NCBI RefSeq assembly: GCF_003201105.1
Contig: NZ_QICJ01000005.1
Coordinates: forward strand, 250,644 to 314,643
DNA length: 64,000 bases
Source: Dyella sp. AtDHG13
GTDB taxonomy: Bacteria; Pseudomonadota; Gammaproteobacteria; Xanthomonadales; Rhodanobacteraceae
Direction: 5' to 3'
Part shown: positions 27,339 through 38,566 of the stretch, piece after piece
Layout of the letters: each line of letters starts with the position of its first letter
Position numbering within the stretch: the stretch's first letter is position 1
Notes under the pieces: model-generated
The model's database searches: none
What the model was told of the DNA's origin: nothing
Seen by the model: only the letters and a program-made list of their open reading frames with translations
Translations under genes and position numbers: made by a program

Positions 27339-28337
27339 ATGAAGCGCCACCTGCCCGCACCGCTGATCGCCCCGCGCCTTTTCGTGCTCTGCCTGGCACT
27401 GCTGCTGTGCCTGCCGGGCGCCTGCCAGCGCGCCTATGCGCAGGACGAATCCTCCGCCCAGGAGCTGCCGCAAAGCCGCGACGACGCCTGGTGGACCGGC
27501 CCGATGATGGCCAGCTCCGCCGAAACACTGCCGCCTGGCCACGTGCTGCTCGAGCCCTACCTCTACGATGTCGCCAGCCGCGGCTCGGACAGCTTCGCCT
27601 CGCGCACCTACATGAACTACGGCGTGGCCAACAACTTCACCATGGGCATCATCCCGGTGTTCGGCTACAACCGCGTCAGCAACGCGCCCAACAGCAGCGG
27701 CGTGCAGGTAGGCGACGTCACCGTGCAGGCGCAGTACCGCCTGCGCCAGTTCCATGAGGGAAGCTGGCTGCCCACCGTCGCCATCAACGTGCAGGAAACC
27801 TTCCCCTCCGGCAAATACGACCGCCTGGGCAACCACGCGGCCAATGGCATGGGCAGCGGCGCCTACACCACCACCATCGGCATCGACACGCAAACCTACC
27901 TGTGGATGCCCAACGGTCGCATTCTTCGCGTGCGCTTCAACGTGGCGGCCTCGTTCTCATCGCATGCCGACGTGGAAGGCGTAAGCGTCTACGGCACCGA
28001 CGCACATTTCCGCGGCCATGCGCGCCCCGGCAACAATGTGTTCGCCAACGCCGCGGCGGAATACAGCCTCACGCGAAACTGGGTGCTGGCGCTGGACGTG
28101 GTCTATAGCCACAACAGCAGCACGCGCGTGAACGGGCAGGAATATGCGAACGGCGATCCGTTTCCGCCGGACGTGGCACTGGGCGCGAAGTCGAATCGTT
28201 ACATGGGCTTCGCGCCGGCTGTGGAATACAACTGGTCGCCGAACATCGGCCTGCTGCTGGGCGTGCGCATCATTCCATCGGGCAACCGCACCACCTCATC
28301 CATCACGCCGGCCCTCGCTCTCAACTACGTGCACTGA
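27339..28337 (+). CDS. Outer-membrane beta-barrel protein (phenol MetA-pathway transporter type)
   Basis: A 332-residue protein with a signal sequence ending near AYAQ. The mature part is rich in alternating aromatic strands (TYMNYGVANNFTMGIIP, then VTVQAQYRLRQF) and ends in ALALNYVH, an aromatic-rich barrel end. This fits the MetA-type putative outer-membrane channel family. Start ATG 27339. Followed 8 nt later by the exported methyltransferase, so likely cotranscribed, and controlled from the MocR intergenic region. Confidence 0.7.
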   Translation: MKRHLPAPLIAPRLFVLCLALLLCLPGACQRAYAQDESSAQELPQSRDDAWWTGPMMASSAETLPPGHVLLEPYLYDVASRGSDSFASRTYMNYGVANNFTMGIIPVFGYNRVSNAPNSSGVQVGDVTVQAQYRLRQFHEGSWLPTVAINVQETFPSGKYDRLGNHAANGMGSGAYTTTIGIDTQTYLWMPNGRILRVRFNVAASFSSHADVEGVSVYGTDAHFRGHARPGNNVFANAAAEYSLTRNWVLALDVVYSHNSSTRVNGQEYANGDPFPPDVALGAKSNRYMGFAPAVEYNWSPNIGLLLGVRIIPSGNRTTSSITPALALNYVH

Positions 28338-28345
28338 GGCATGCC

Positions 28346-29107
28346 ATGAAACATGTTTCCCTGATCGTGCTGTCCGCCCTGCTCGCCGCCACCGTCGCCA
28401 CCGCCGCGCCACCCACGCACCCGCTGCCGAGCTTCGTCGGGCTCGCCATCGCCGACAAGAACCGGCCAGAGGACGACCGCGCACTGGACGACCAGCGCCA
28501 TCCCGCCGCCGTGCTCGGCTTCACCGGCATCAAGCCCGGCGACGTCGTGGTCGACCTGATGCCGGGCAGGGGCTACTACACGCGCCTGTTCAGCCGCATG
28601 GTCGGCCCCAAGGGCCAGGTCTATGCGCTGCAGCCAACGGAAATGGACAAGAAGGCGCCGAAGGGCTTGATAAGCGTGCGCAGCTTTGCGGGAACGGAGG
28701 CGTATCCCAACGTCACCGTGCTCGTCGAGCCGGACACCGCATTGAAACTGCCCGAACCCGTGGACGTGATCTGGACCTCGCAGAACTACCACGACCTGCA
28801 CGATCCCTTCATGGGCAAGCCGGACATGGCAACGCTCGACAAGCAGCTGTTCGATGCACTGAAACCCGGCGGCACGCTGATCGTGCTCGACCACGCCGCG
28901 GCGGCAGGCACCGGCATCTCGAACACGGACGACCTGCACCGCATCGACCCCGCCGCGGTAAAGAGCGAACTCACCGCCGCAGGCTTCCAGTTCGAAGGCG
29001 AAAGCGACGTGCTGCGCAACCCCGCCGACGATCACACCAAGGGCATCTACGACCCGTCCATCAAGGGGCACACCGACCGCTTCATCTACAAGTTCCGCAA
29101 ACCTTGA
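28346..29107 (+). CDS. Methyltransferase-fold protein with signal peptide
   Basis: A 253-residue class I SAM-methyltransferase-like protein. Motif I is VVDLMPGRGYYTRLF (about 66-80) and motif IV/post-IV regions are PVDVIWTSQNYHDL and LKPGGTLIVLDH. The first 21 residues (MKHVSLIVLSALLAATVATAA) form a clear Sec signal, so the enzyme should be periplasmic, where SAM is not normally available. Similar predicted exported methyltransferases exist without proven function. It lies in an operon with the outer-membrane protein. Confidence 0.85.
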   Translation: MKHVSLIVLSALLAATVATAAPPTHPLPSFVGLAIADKNRPEDDRALDDQRHPAAVLGFTGIKPGDVVVDLMPGRGYYTRLFSRMVGPKGQVYALQPTEMDKKAPKGLISVRSFAGTEAYPNVTVLVEPDTALKLPEPVDVIWTSQNYHDLHDPFMGKPDMATLDKQLFDALKPGGTLIVLDHAAAAGTGISNTDDLHRIDPAAVKSELTAAGFQFEGESDVLRNPADDHTKGIYDPSIKGHTDRFIYKFRKP

Positions 29108-30037
29108 TCACTTTGTCCGGCGCACTTCACCGTCCCCTCGCTGCGCGCCTTCGTTCTTGATAAAATCGACGAAGGCGCGCAGCGGCGCCGGCATGTGGGT
29201 GCGGCTGGGGTAGTAGAGCAGCGGGCCGGTGAAGCTCTGGCACCAGTCGGCCAGTACCGGCACCAGTGCGCCGCTGCGCAGCGCCGGCTGCAGGAATTCC
29301 TCGAAGGTGTGGATGATGCCGAGGCCAGCCACGGCCGCTTCCACTTCCATCTCGACGGTAGAGGCCAGCAGCGGGCCGTCTGGCCGGATACGCACGGTCT
29401 TGCCGCGACGCTCGAACTCCCACACGGCCACCGTGCCGCTGGGAAAGCGATGGCGGATGCAGGCGTGGTTCACCAGATCCTGCGGCCGCTCCGGGCGACC
29501 ACGCGCGGCGAGATAGGCCGGCGATGCCGCCGCCACGAAGCGCTGCATGCGCGGCCCGATGGGCATGGCGATCATGTCGCGCTCCACGCGTTCTTCGTAA
29601 CGGATGCCGGCATCGCAGCCTGCCGCCAGCACATCGACGAACGCATCGTCGGTGATCACGTCCAGCGTGATGCCCGGATGCGCCGTGAGAAAGCGCACGG
29701 CGATGGGCGGAAGGATGTGGCGCGCCACGATGGAGGGCACGTTGAGTCGCAAGGTGCCCGTGGGGCTGTCGCGGTAGGCGTTGATGCTGTCGAGCGCGCC
29801 GCCGATCTCGCCCACCAGCGGTGAAAGACGATCGAGCAGGCGCTGACCGGCCTCGGTGGGCGTGACGCTGCGCGTGGTGCGGTTGAGCAGGCGCACGCCC
29901 AGTCGTGCCTCCAGCCGTCGCAGCGCGGCGCTCAGTGCGGACGCGGAAACGCGGCCCTGCTGGGCCGCACCTCTGAAGCCGCGTGCGCGCGCCACCGCCA
30001 GGAACGCCTCGATATCGGAAAGGCCAAGCTCTTCCAT
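29108..30037 (-). CDS. LysR-family transcriptional regulator
   Basis: A 309-residue regulator with an N-terminal winged HTH (SDIEAFLAVARARGF, SASALSAALRRLEARLGVRLLNR) and a substrate-binding domain of the type that often controls oxidoreductase genes (TGTLRLNVPSIVARHILPP). It is divergent from the aldo/keto reductase gene with a 102-nt gap, the classical LysR target layout, and it is convergent with the methyltransferase gene (1 nt apart). Confidence 0.92.
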   Translation of the reverse strand: MEELGLSDIEAFLAVARARGFRGAAQQGRVSASALSAALRRLEARLGVRLLNRTTRSVTPTEAGQRLLDRLSPLVGEIGGALDSINAYRDSPTGTLRLNVPSIVARHILPPIAVRFLTAHPGITLDVITDDAFVDVLAAGCDAGIRYEERVERDMIAMPIGPRMQRFVAAASPAYLAARGRPERPQDLVNHACIRHRFPSGTVAVWEFERRGKTVRIRPDGPLLASTVEMEVEAAVAGLGIIHTFEEFLQPALRSGALVPVLADWCQSFTGPLLYYPSRTHMPAPLRAFVDFIKNEGAQRGDGEVRRTK

Positions 30038-30139
30038 TGTGCTGATTCCCGCACAGGTCGTGTGGATAGGACCGGATTATCGTACACCGGCCAGCGCGCC
30101 ATACTTTGCTTCGCACCCATCCCGCCCTGGAGAGACACC

Positions 30140-31144
30140 ATGCAATACCGTCAGCTTGGCGCCACCGGTCCCCGCGTTTCCGCCCTCGGCCTCGGCTGCA
30201 TGGGCATGTCGGGCATGTACGGCCCGGCCGATCGCGCGGAAAGCGTCGCCACCATTCACGCCGCACTCGACGCCGGCATCGACCTGCTCGATACCGGCGA
30301 TTTCTACGGCATGGGCCACAACGAAATGCTGATCGGCGAAGCGCTGAAGAACGTGCCGCGCGACAAGGCGCTCATCAGCGTGAAGTTCGGCGCGCTGCGT
30401 GGCCCGGCCGGCGACTGGGTGGGCTACGACGCCCGACCGGCAGCGGTAAAGAATTTCCTCGCCTATACGCTGCAGCGCCTGGGCGTGGACTACATCGACG
30501 TCTATCGCCCTGCCCGTCTCGATCCCAACGTGCCGATCGAAGAGACCATCGGCGCCATCGCCGACCTGGTGAAGGCCGGTTACGTCCGCCATATCGGGCT
30601 GTCCGAGGTGGGTTCGGACACCATCCGTCGTGCGGCGGCAGTGCATCCCATCGCCGACCTGCAGATCGAGTACTCGCTGATCTCGCGCGGCATCGAGGAC
30701 GGCATCCTGCAGACCTGCCGCGAACTGGGCATCGGCATCACCGCCTACGGCGTGCTGTCGCGCGGACTGATCAGCGGCCACTGGGACAAGAACAGCGCGG
30801 GCGCCGGCGACTTCCGCGCGCACAGCCCGCGCTTCCAGGGCGGCAACGTCGACCACAACCTTGCCCTGGTCGAAGCGTTGCGCCAGATCGCCGCGCAAAA
30901 GAACGTCACCGTCGCGCAGCTCGCCATCGCCTGGGTCGCGGCGCAAGGCAAGGACATCGTGCCGCTGGTCGGCGCACGCCGCCGCGATCGCCTGCAGGAA
31001 GCGCTGGGTTCGCTCGACGTGACGCTGAGCGCCAGCGATCTCGCCACCATCGAAGCCGCCGTGCCGAAGAACGCCGCGGCCGGTGAACGCTACGCCGCCG
31101 CGCAGATGGCGCACCTGGATAGCGAGCAGACGCACGCCCGTTGA
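30140..31144 (+). CDS. Aldo/keto reductase family protein with altered catalytic His
   Basis: A 334-residue (beta/alpha)8 protein. Start ATG 30140 has a TGGAGAGA site. Catalytic-tetrad Asp51 (LLDTGDFYG), Tyr56 and Lys82 (ISVKFG) are present. In the place of the usual His in Y-Q-H-R-x-D-P the protein reads Y-R-P-A-R-L-D-P, giving Ala125. NADPH-linked reduction may be slowed or the substrate set changed; some relatives share this change. Likely controlled by the divergent LysR regulator. Confidence 0.88.
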   Translation: MQYRQLGATGPRVSALGLGCMGMSGMYGPADRAESVATIHAALDAGIDLLDTGDFYGMGHNEMLIGEALKNVPRDKALISVKFGALRGPAGDWVGYDARPAAVKNFLAYTLQRLGVDYIDVYRPARLDPNVPIEETIGAIADLVKAGYVRHIGLSEVGSDTIRRAAAVHPIADLQIEYSLISRGIEDGILQTCRELGIGITAYGVLSRGLISGHWDKNSAGAGDFRAHSPRFQGGNVDHNLALVEALRQIAAQKNVTVAQLAIAWVAAQGKDIVPLVGARRRDRLQEALGSLDVTLSASDLATIEAAVPKNAAAGERYAAAQMAHLDSEQTHAR

Positions 31145-31196
31145 TGGCAACGTGGCCGTATCGCGTCCATCGATGCGGCGATGACGCGTTTTGGAG

Positions 31197-31393
31197 GCTG
31201 TCCAAAATCTTCAAGCTACCCACTCTTCATTCCGGCGCAGGCCGGAATCCAGTGACGGAAGTGACCGGTTATCGCGTGACGTCAAAGCTATGGAGTCTTC
31301 TGCGAAAACCGCGCCGCGAGGCCACTGGATTCCGGCCTGCGCCGGAATGACGAGCGAGGGAATGCACATTCGCGCGAGATTTTGAACAGGCTC
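31197..31393. repeat. Composite inverted-repeat element, copy 2 (with outer terminal repeats)
   Basis: Outer repeats GCTGTCCAAAATCT (31197-31210) and GCGAGATTTTGAACAGGC (31374-31391) correspond to those of copy 1. Inner arms lie at 31227-31254 and 31323-31352. The spacer GTGACCGGTTATCGCGTGAC and on is shared with copies 1 and 6. It fills nearly all of the gap between the aldo/keto reductase and AidB-like genes. Confidence 0.85.
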
Positions 31394-31442
31394 TTACACG
31401 CACGGCCTATACTCGACAGCACCGATCCGTCGAGAGCCGATC

Positions 31443-33089
<1,647 letters not shown>

Positions 33090-33109
33090 GTCCGCAAACC
33101 CTGCCCTCC

Positions 33110-33244
33110 CTCACCGTCATTCCCGCGAAAGCGGGAATCCAGTGACTTTCGGGGCGTTAAGAGGTACGGGAAGTGAGAGCAAAGGCGCTAGATTCCCGCT
33201 TTCGCGGGAATGACGGTGAGGGGCACCCACTCCTCAGGGTGCCC
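33110..33244. repeat. Composite inverted-repeat element, copy 3, plus a GGGCACCC hairpin
   Basis: Arms CTCACCGTCATTCCCGCGAA... (33110-33145) and the complement (33189-33221) use the CCCGCGAAAGCGGG version of the core. Directly after it GGGCACCC (33221-33228) and GGGTGCCC (33237-33244) form an 8-bp stem that could end the AidB-like transcript. Confidence 0.8.
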
Positions 33245-33298
33245 CAAGGCAGACTACCCGCTAAAATGCCCGCCTCCCCACCCTGGCGACTCCCGACC

Positions 33299-33790
33299 AT
33301 GCAGCATCTGACCATCGTCACCACCGGCGGCACCATCGACAAGATCTATTTCGACGACAAGTCGGATTACAAGATCGGTTCGCCCCAGATCGGCGACATC
33401 CTCAGCCAGCTCGGCGTGGCCTTCCAGTTCGACGTGATCCCGATCCTGCGCAAGGACAGCCTGCACATGGGCGACGAGGATCGCGCCCTGGTGCGCTCCA
33501 CCATCGAGGCGCAGCCGCACCGCCACGTGCTGGTGACGCACGGCACCGACACCATGGTCGAGACCGCGCGCGAGCTGGCCAATATCAAGGGCAAGGTGAT
33601 CGTGCTCACCGGCGCGCTGAACCCCGCGCGCTTCCAGGGCTCGGACGCGGTGTTCAACATCGGCTGCGCCGTCGCCGCCGTGCAGACGCTGCCCGATGGC
33701 GTCTATATCACCATGAACGGCCGCGTGTGGGATCCGGCCAAGGTGCGCAAGAACCGCGACGCCAACCGGTTTGAGGAAAGCAACGGCTGA
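33299..33790 (+). CDS. Stand-alone asparaginase N-terminal domain protein
   Basis: A 163-residue protein covering only the N-terminal domain of type I L-asparaginases. The first catalytic Thr motif TTGGTIDKIYFD is at residues 8-19 and the second, THGTDTMVETA, is at about 81-91; NPARFQGSDAVFN follows. The C-terminal domain of full enzymes (about 160 more residues) is absent with no trace downstream. Short forms like this are annotated in many proteobacteria; activity is unproven. Ends before repeat copy 4. Confidence 0.85.
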   Translation: MQHLTIVTTGGTIDKIYFDDKSDYKIGSPQIGDILSQLGVAFQFDVIPILRKDSLHMGDEDRALVRSTIEAQPHRHVLVTHGTDTMVETARELANIKGKVIVLTGALNPARFQGSDAVFNIGCAVAAVQTLPDGVYITMNGRVWDPAKVRKNRDANRFEESNG

Positions 33791-33810
33791 TCGTGCCCCG
33801 CCACCTCGCA

Positions 33811-33941
33811 TCGTCATCCCGGCGCAGGCCGGGATCCAGTGACATCAGTTTATGGTTTTCGCGAGGATCATCACTCGCGTTACCGCGAAAATCGTAGTGC
33901 GCCGCCACTGGATCCCGGCCTGCGCCGGGATGACGGTGAGG
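33811..33941. repeat. Composite inverted-repeat element, copy 4
   Basis: Arms TCGTCATCCCGGCGCAGGC... (33811-33841) and ...GCCTGCGCCGGGATGACGG (33906-33941). The spacer contains GGTTTTCGCGAG and CCGCGAAAATCG as a further inverted pair. Located after the asparaginase-domain gene. Confidence 0.85.
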
Positions 33942-33974
33942 CTAAGTTGCGCGTTGCCGACTTCATCGATACGA

Positions 33975-34004
33975 AAGGGCCCGGCCATCACTGACCGGGC
34001 CCTT
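33975..34004. terminator. Terminator between the asparaginase-domain and S53 genes
   Basis: A perfect 10-bp stem AAGGGCCCGG (33975-33984) and CCGGGCCCTT (33995-34004) with a 10-nt loop, ending in T-rich DNA on both strands. Suitable to stop the convergent S53 protease transcript 27 nt after its stop codon. Confidence 0.75.
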
Positions 34005-34030
34005 CGCTTTTCATGCCAACCGAAGGCCGC

Positions 34031-36688
34031 TTACTGCACCGTCAGGTTGACGTCGTCGAGCACGAACGAGGTCTGCAGCGAGGAGTCTTCCGTGCCGGTG
34101 AACTTCAGCGTCACCGTCTGCCCGATGTACGCACTCAGGTCGAAGCTGGCCTGCGAGTAGCCCGTGGCCGCGTTGAGGTTCGAGTACGTCGCCAGCGTCT
34201 TGAGCACCGTGCCGCTGCTGTTGAGCACCTGCACGCTCAGCTTGTCGTAGGCCGTGGTCTTGCTGGTTTCGGCCGTATCGACGTGCAGATAGAAGGTCAG
34301 CTTGGCCGAGCTCTTGCCGCTGGGAATGGCCACGCTCTGCGACACCGTGTCGGTGTGCGTGCTGCCGTAGCCGTCCATCCAGGCGAACCAGGTGCCGCCG
34401 TGCGCCGTTTCGCCGCTGCAGGTGCTGTTGCTGCACAGCGTGCCGGAGCTCATCGACCACGGGCTGGCCGTGCCGGTCTCGAAGCCCGGGTTCACGATGA
34501 TCTGCGAGGGCGTGCTGCCGCCGGAGACGGTGACGGACGCGGTCTTGCTGGAGGTCTTGCCGCTCGCGCCATCGGTCACGGTTTCAGTGACGCTGTACGT
34601 GCCGGCCGCCGCATAGGTGTGGCTCGGGCTGGCCGTGGTCGCGGTGCCGCCGTCGCCGAAGGTCCACGAATAACCGGTGATGCTGCCGCCGGAATCGGTC
34701 GAGCTGTCGGTGAAGTTGGCGGTCAGGCCGTTGGTGACGAAGCTGAAGTTGGCCGTGGGCGTGCCGCCCGTGCCACCGCCGCCACCGCCCCAGTACTGCG
34801 TCACGTAGCTGTTGAACTTGGCGATGTCCAGCGAGCCCCAGCCGGTGGTGTTGTCGTAGCCGGCCTTGGCCGTGTAGCCGTAGCCGTTGTAGCCGTTGTT
34901 GCCCGAGGTGACGTCATGCAGCGGCGAGGCGTCGGTCGGGAAATGGGCGTACATGTTCTGCGTCGGCAGGCCCAGGGTGTTGTTGTTGGCGGAGAGGATG
35001 CGCGCCCAGATGCCGACGAAGATCGGCGAGGCCAGGCTGGTGCCGCCGATCTGGTAAGCGGTGCCCTGGATGTAGATCTGTGCACCGGTCGACTGCGCCG
35101 CATCGAACGCAAGGTCGGGCACCTGGCGCATGGTCACCGAGGAGCCCAGCGCGGTGGTCTGCCATGCCGGCGCCGACTCGAACAGGCTCACGCCGCCGCC
35201 GGTGGCCCACAGGCGCTTGTTGTTGTCGCCATTGCTCGGATCGACGGCCGCCAGGCCCTCGTTCCACACCGTTTCGCCTGCCCACGTGGTGCCGCTGGTG
35301 CTCAGCGTGGTGCCGCCCACGGCCACCACGTTCGGCGAGCTGGCCGGCTCGCTGACGGAGTAGTGGCTGAGCGAGATCTGCACCGTGCCCGCCGAGTTCG
35401 CGACGTAACCCGGCGCGCCTTCGGTCGGATCGTTGGACCACTGGTACACGCCCGCATCGCCGGACGCGATGGAGAAGGTCTGACCCTGCGCCACGGCCTG
35501 CGCGAAGATCTTGTCGTCGGCCGCCTGCGTACCGGAGCTGTTGGCGGCGGATTCGTCTTCGCCCAGCGACACGTTGATGACCTTGGCCACGTTGTCGGTC
35601 ACCGCGCGGTTGTACGCGGCGGTGATGGCGGCATCGGTAAGGCAGCTGTCGTTCGCGTCGCAGTTGGGCGCGGTGTAGAAGATCAGCGTGTTGACGCCGC
35701 CCGAGGTGCCGGTGATGGTCTGGCTGTCCAGGTTCCATTCGCCGTCGCCGTTCGGATCGTCTGCATAGGCGCTGCTGCCGGTCTTCACCACCTGCGTGTT
35801 CACCGTGCTCATGCCGGCGTTGGTGGTGAAGGTCTTGAGGTCCGCGATGGTCTGGGTCAGGTCGCCCCAGGTGATGATGCCGACCTTGGTGTTGGATGCC
35901 GTCGGCGTGCTGCCCACGTCGTAAATGGCCGGGAAATCCTTGGGACTGTGCGAAGTCTGCGTGCCCGTGGCCTGGATGCCCACGTTGTTCGTGCTCGCGT
36001 GCACCGGCCCCACGATGTGATGCATGGTGTGCGGCACGTTGAGGTTCTGCAGGCCCAGCACCGAATCCACGATGCCGCCAAGCGCCGCCGGCACCTGCAC
36101 GGCCGCATCGTTGGCGATGCGCTGCTTGCCGCCGAACTTGAACGTGCGCATGGTGGTGCGGAAGGCCGCGTTCACCGAGTTCGCGTTGCCGTCCGCCTCG
36201 ACCAGCATGTTGTTGGGCGACACGTGCACGTTGCTGAAGCCAGACTGGCTCAGGTGCGCCACCACCTGCGCGACCTGGGCGTCGGTCGGCGCGTAGCGCG
36301 CCTTGAACTGATCCGGCGTCAGGAAGTGATGGAACTGCGGGCTGGCGGGATCATTCACCGCATGCAGGAAGCTCTCCAGCTCGTTCACGTTGCGCAGGTT
36401 GAGGCTGAGCGCCACGTGCATCGGCTTGCTGGCCTCCAGCAGCGACACCGTGGCGGCGTCGACCTTCGGCGAGCCGTGCATGCTCAGCGTCCAGGTGTTG
36501 TTGGTGGCGGCAGCCGACGTTGCCGCCGTGCTCGGCGCGGCATTGCGCGTCATGGCCGCCTGCGTGCGCACGCCCACCCAGCCGTCATTGGTGGCGGCGT
36601 GCAGCGAACCTGTCATGGCGAAGGACATCGCCAGCGGCAGCATTGCCTTGCGAAATACGTTTCCCCGCAAATCGATACGAACAGTCAT
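34031..36688 (-). CDS. Secreted S53 serine-carboxyl peptidase (sedolisin/xanthomonalisin type) with PKD and C-terminal domains
   Basis: An 885-residue secreted protease. Start ATG 36686-36688 follows a perfect AAGGAGAC site; the frame is open further upstream but without support. Order: signal peptide (to about 32), pro-domain (about 45-230), catalytic domain (about 245-620), Gly-rich linker, PKD domain (about 630-720), and a ~145-residue beta-rich domain that may bind a substrate. Catalytic Glu317 and Asp321 (E-W-N-L-D), oxyanion Asp411 (SGDAG) and Ser551 (GGTSLASP) are all present. S53 enzymes mature and work at acid pH. A terminator follows; a long AT-richer leader region precedes it. Confidence 0.94.
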   Translation of the reverse strand: MTVRIDLRGNVFRKAMLPLAMSFAMTGSLHAATNDGWVGVRTQAAMTRNAAPSTAATSAAATNNTWTLSMHGSPKVDAATVSLLEASKPMHVALSLNLRNVNELESFLHAVNDPASPQFHHFLTPDQFKARYAPTDAQVAQVVAHLSQSGFSNVHVSPNNMLVEADGNANSVNAAFRTTMRTFKFGGKQRIANDAAVQVPAALGGIVDSVLGLQNLNVPHTMHHIVGPVHASTNNVGIQATGTQTSHSPKDFPAIYDVGSTPTASNTKVGIITWGDLTQTIADLKTFTTNAGMSTVNTQVVKTGSSAYADDPNGDGEWNLDSQTITGTSGGVNTLIFYTAPNCDANDSCLTDAAITAAYNRAVTDNVAKVINVSLGEDESAANSSGTQAADDKIFAQAVAQGQTFSIASGDAGVYQWSNDPTEGAPGYVANSAGTVQISLSHYSVSEPASSPNVVAVGGTTLSTSGTTWAGETVWNEGLAAVDPSNGDNNKRLWATGGGVSLFESAPAWQTTALGSSVTMRQVPDLAFDAAQSTGAQIYIQGTAYQIGGTSLASPIFVGIWARILSANNNTLGLPTQNMYAHFPTDASPLHDVTSGNNGYNGYGYTAKAGYDNTTGWGSLDIAKFNSYVTQYWGGGGGGTGGTPTANFSFVTNGLTANFTDSSTDSGGSITGYSWTFGDGGTATTASPSHTYAAAGTYSVTETVTDGASGKTSSKTASVTVSGGSTPSQIIVNPGFETGTASPWSMSSGTLCSNSTCSGETAHGGTWFAWMDGYGSTHTDTVSQSVAIPSGKSSAKLTFYLHVDTAETSKTTAYDKLSVQVLNSSGTVLKTLATYSNLNAATGYSQASFDLSAYIGQTVTLKFTGTEDSSLQTSFVLDDVNLTVQ

Positions 36689-37361
36689 TCTTGTCTCCTT
36701 GACGTTTTTTGAGGACGAACCGACCCGATGCGGTGCGCTGCACCACATGAAAAAATGCGCCGCTCGCACGGCCTCAGGTCTTGTGACTGTGTTGCGATCC
36801 GATAGGCGCCCGGACTTGCTTTCCCCCTGCCATTCCATGGAACGGCATGCCCGCGCACTGACTCGCTGAACGACGCACACCGGACGAATGTCGGTGCCCG
36901 CGTCGCCAAAGGACCATCCGTCAACCCTCCCGCTCACGGATTCGTTGACGCTAATCAAGACCCTTCGTAGCGTCAATGAAATCGGCGCTGCGCATGAAAC
37001 GCCAGAAAATCAGCAAATAAATACGAAAACGCGATCAATGCGTTTGATCTTGCGTTTTCTTTCGCGAGGCCTACGCCCTTGAGGACCGCTGAAATACCAA
37101 AGCCTTTTCAGCGTGTTGGCGAAAGTGGTGATGTCGATCGCAGTTTTGAAATCCGCCTGCGGATCGCGGCCTGACGCGAGTTATCTCGATCTCAGTAAAA
37201 CTACTCGCGTACCGGCGGCGGCCTGCATCGCGCGGGGCCGCGCGAAAGATATTGCGCAGCGCTGCCAAACGCTCCCTTACGGCGTCTGCACAAAAATGAA
37301 CTTAAGTTGAATTTCCTACAAGCATGCGCGCCGGTTCTCGCACAAATCGATGAGGAAGAAA
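36689..37361. other. Long intergenic region, S53 protease to ppk2
   Basis: About 670 nt without a credible gene; it is visibly richer in A+T than its surroundings. It contains a near-palindrome CCATTCCATGGAACGG (36830-36845), a 9-bp inverted repeat at 36945-36976 and an imperfect hairpin GAAAACGC...GCGTTTTC (37025-37059). Its size suggests regulated transcription of the protease, but no promoter could be assigned. Confidence 0.5.
36945..36976. promoter_or_regulatory. 9-bp inverted repeat upstream of the S53 protease
   Basis: TTGACGCTA (36945-36953) and TAGCGTCAA (36968-36976) are perfect complements with a 14-nt spacer, about 260 nt upstream of the protease start. It may be an operator or an RNA stem; the choice cannot be made from sequence. 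Confidence 0.4.
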
Positions 37362-37380
37362 CGGGGCGCTTTGCGCCCCG
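37362..37380 (-). terminator. Rho-independent terminator of ppk2
   Basis: CGGGGCGC (37362-37369) pairs with GCGCCCCG (37373-37380) around TTT; on the minus strand the stem is followed by TTTCTTCC. It lies 7 nt after the ppk2 stop. Confidence 0.8.
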
Positions 37381-37386
37381 CCTCAA

Positions 37387-38508
37387 TCAGCCGTAAAGGG
37401 CGCGCCCCACGATCAGGGGATCGGCCAGGCCCACCGCCGCGTCGTCGCGGCTGGCGTACTTCACGCGATTGAGCACATGGCGCATGGCATTGAGCCGCGC
37501 GCGCTTCTTGCAGTCGGAGCGGATGACGATCCACGGCGCATCGGCCGTGTCCGTATGCGAGAACATCGCTTCCTTGGCCTTGGTGTAGGCGTCCCACTTG
37601 TCCAGCGAGGCCAGGTCCACCGGGCTGAGCTTCCACTGCTTGAGCGGATGGAGCTTGCGCTCCTCGAAGCGGCGGCGCTGTTCGTCCCGGCTCACCGAGA
37701 ACCAGAACTTGAAGAGCAGGATGCCGCTGTTGACCAGGTGCCGCTCGAACTCGGGCACCTGCCGCATGAACTCGTCGTACTCGGCGGGCGTGCAGAAACC
37801 CATGACATGTTCAACGCCCGCGCGGTTGTACCAGCTGCGGTCGAGCAGCACGATCTCGCCACGCGTCGGCAGATGCTGCACGTAACGCTGGAAATACCAC
37901 TGCCCGCGTTCGGTCTCGGTGGGTTTTTCCAGCGCCACCACGCGCGCGCCGCGTGGGTTGAGGTGCTCCATGAAACGCTTGATCGTACCGCCCTTGCCCG
38001 CCGCGTCGCGTCCTTCGAAAAGAATCACCACGCGCTGGCCGGTTTCGCGCACCCAGGCCTGCAGTTTCAGCAACTCCACCTGCAGGCGGTACTTCTGCCT
38101 TTCGTAGTTGCGCCGGGACATCTTGTGCCGATACGGATACTCGCCCTTGCGCCAGCCCGGCGAGAGTTCGTCATCGGGATGACGGCGCGACAGGCCGTGC
38201 AGGTTCGGGTCGCCCTCCAGCAACAGATGACGCACGCGTGCCGCATCGTCCGGCGACATACCGTCCATCACGGTGCACAGGCTGTCGTACAGCGCATCGG
38301 CCCCCTGATTCGCCTGCTTCATGAAGATGTCGCCCACGCCTTCGGCCAGCACCGATTGCGCGGAGGCGACGGCGTGTGCCACGGTGCGCAGTTCCGGCAG
38401 CGGCGTGGCGCGTTCGCGCCCCGGCGCCTTGCTGGCAGCGTTCTCCAACGGATCGGCTTCGTTGCCGCGCGAAGAGGCAGGCGCGCGCCCGGCGCGATGG
38501 TTCGCCAT
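37387..38508 (-). CDS. ppk2: Polyphosphate kinase 2 with long N-terminal extension
   Basis: A 373-residue PPK2. A low-complexity, charged N-terminus of ~125 residues precedes the kinase domain. Walker A FEGRDAAGKGG is at 164-174, LLDRSWYNRAGVEHVMGF with Asp223 forms the Walker B/lid start, and LKQWKLSPVDL follows. Same catalytic family as the 15410-16189 gene but clearly diverged (GFCTPAEYDEFM against GFCSKAQYKAFM). Followed by a terminator; upstream is the YdcH gene. Confidence 0.92.
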   Translation of the reverse strand: MANHRAGRAPASSRGNEADPLENAASKAPGRERATPLPELRTVAHAVASAQSVLAEGVGDIFMKQANQGADALYDSLCTVMDGMSPDDAARVRHLLLEGDPNLHGLSRRHPDDELSPGWRKGEYPYRHKMSRRNYERQKYRLQVELLKLQAWVRETGQRVVILFEGRDAAGKGGTIKRFMEHLNPRGARVVALEKPTETERGQWYFQRYVQHLPTRGEIVLLDRSWYNRAGVEHVMGFCTPAEYDEFMRQVPEFERHLVNSGILLFKFWFSVSRDEQRRRFEERKLHPLKQWKLSPVDLASLDKWDAYTKAKEAMFSHTDTADAPWIVIRSDCKKRARLNAMRHVLNRVKYASRDDAAVGLADPLIVGRALYG

Positions 38509-38566
38509 GCGATGTATTCCCGGTAGATGATGGAAGGCCGCGCCGGTTGGCGCGGCGGGAGCGCGA

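Noticed and set aside
34013-36712. A ~900-codon open frame on the plus strand opposite the S53 protease, and similar long antisense frames at 23778-26855, 17086-19149 and 13501-15417
   Set aside because: High GC third positions keep antisense frames open. Their proteins are His/Arg/Ala-rich without domains, and the opposite strands encode clear families.
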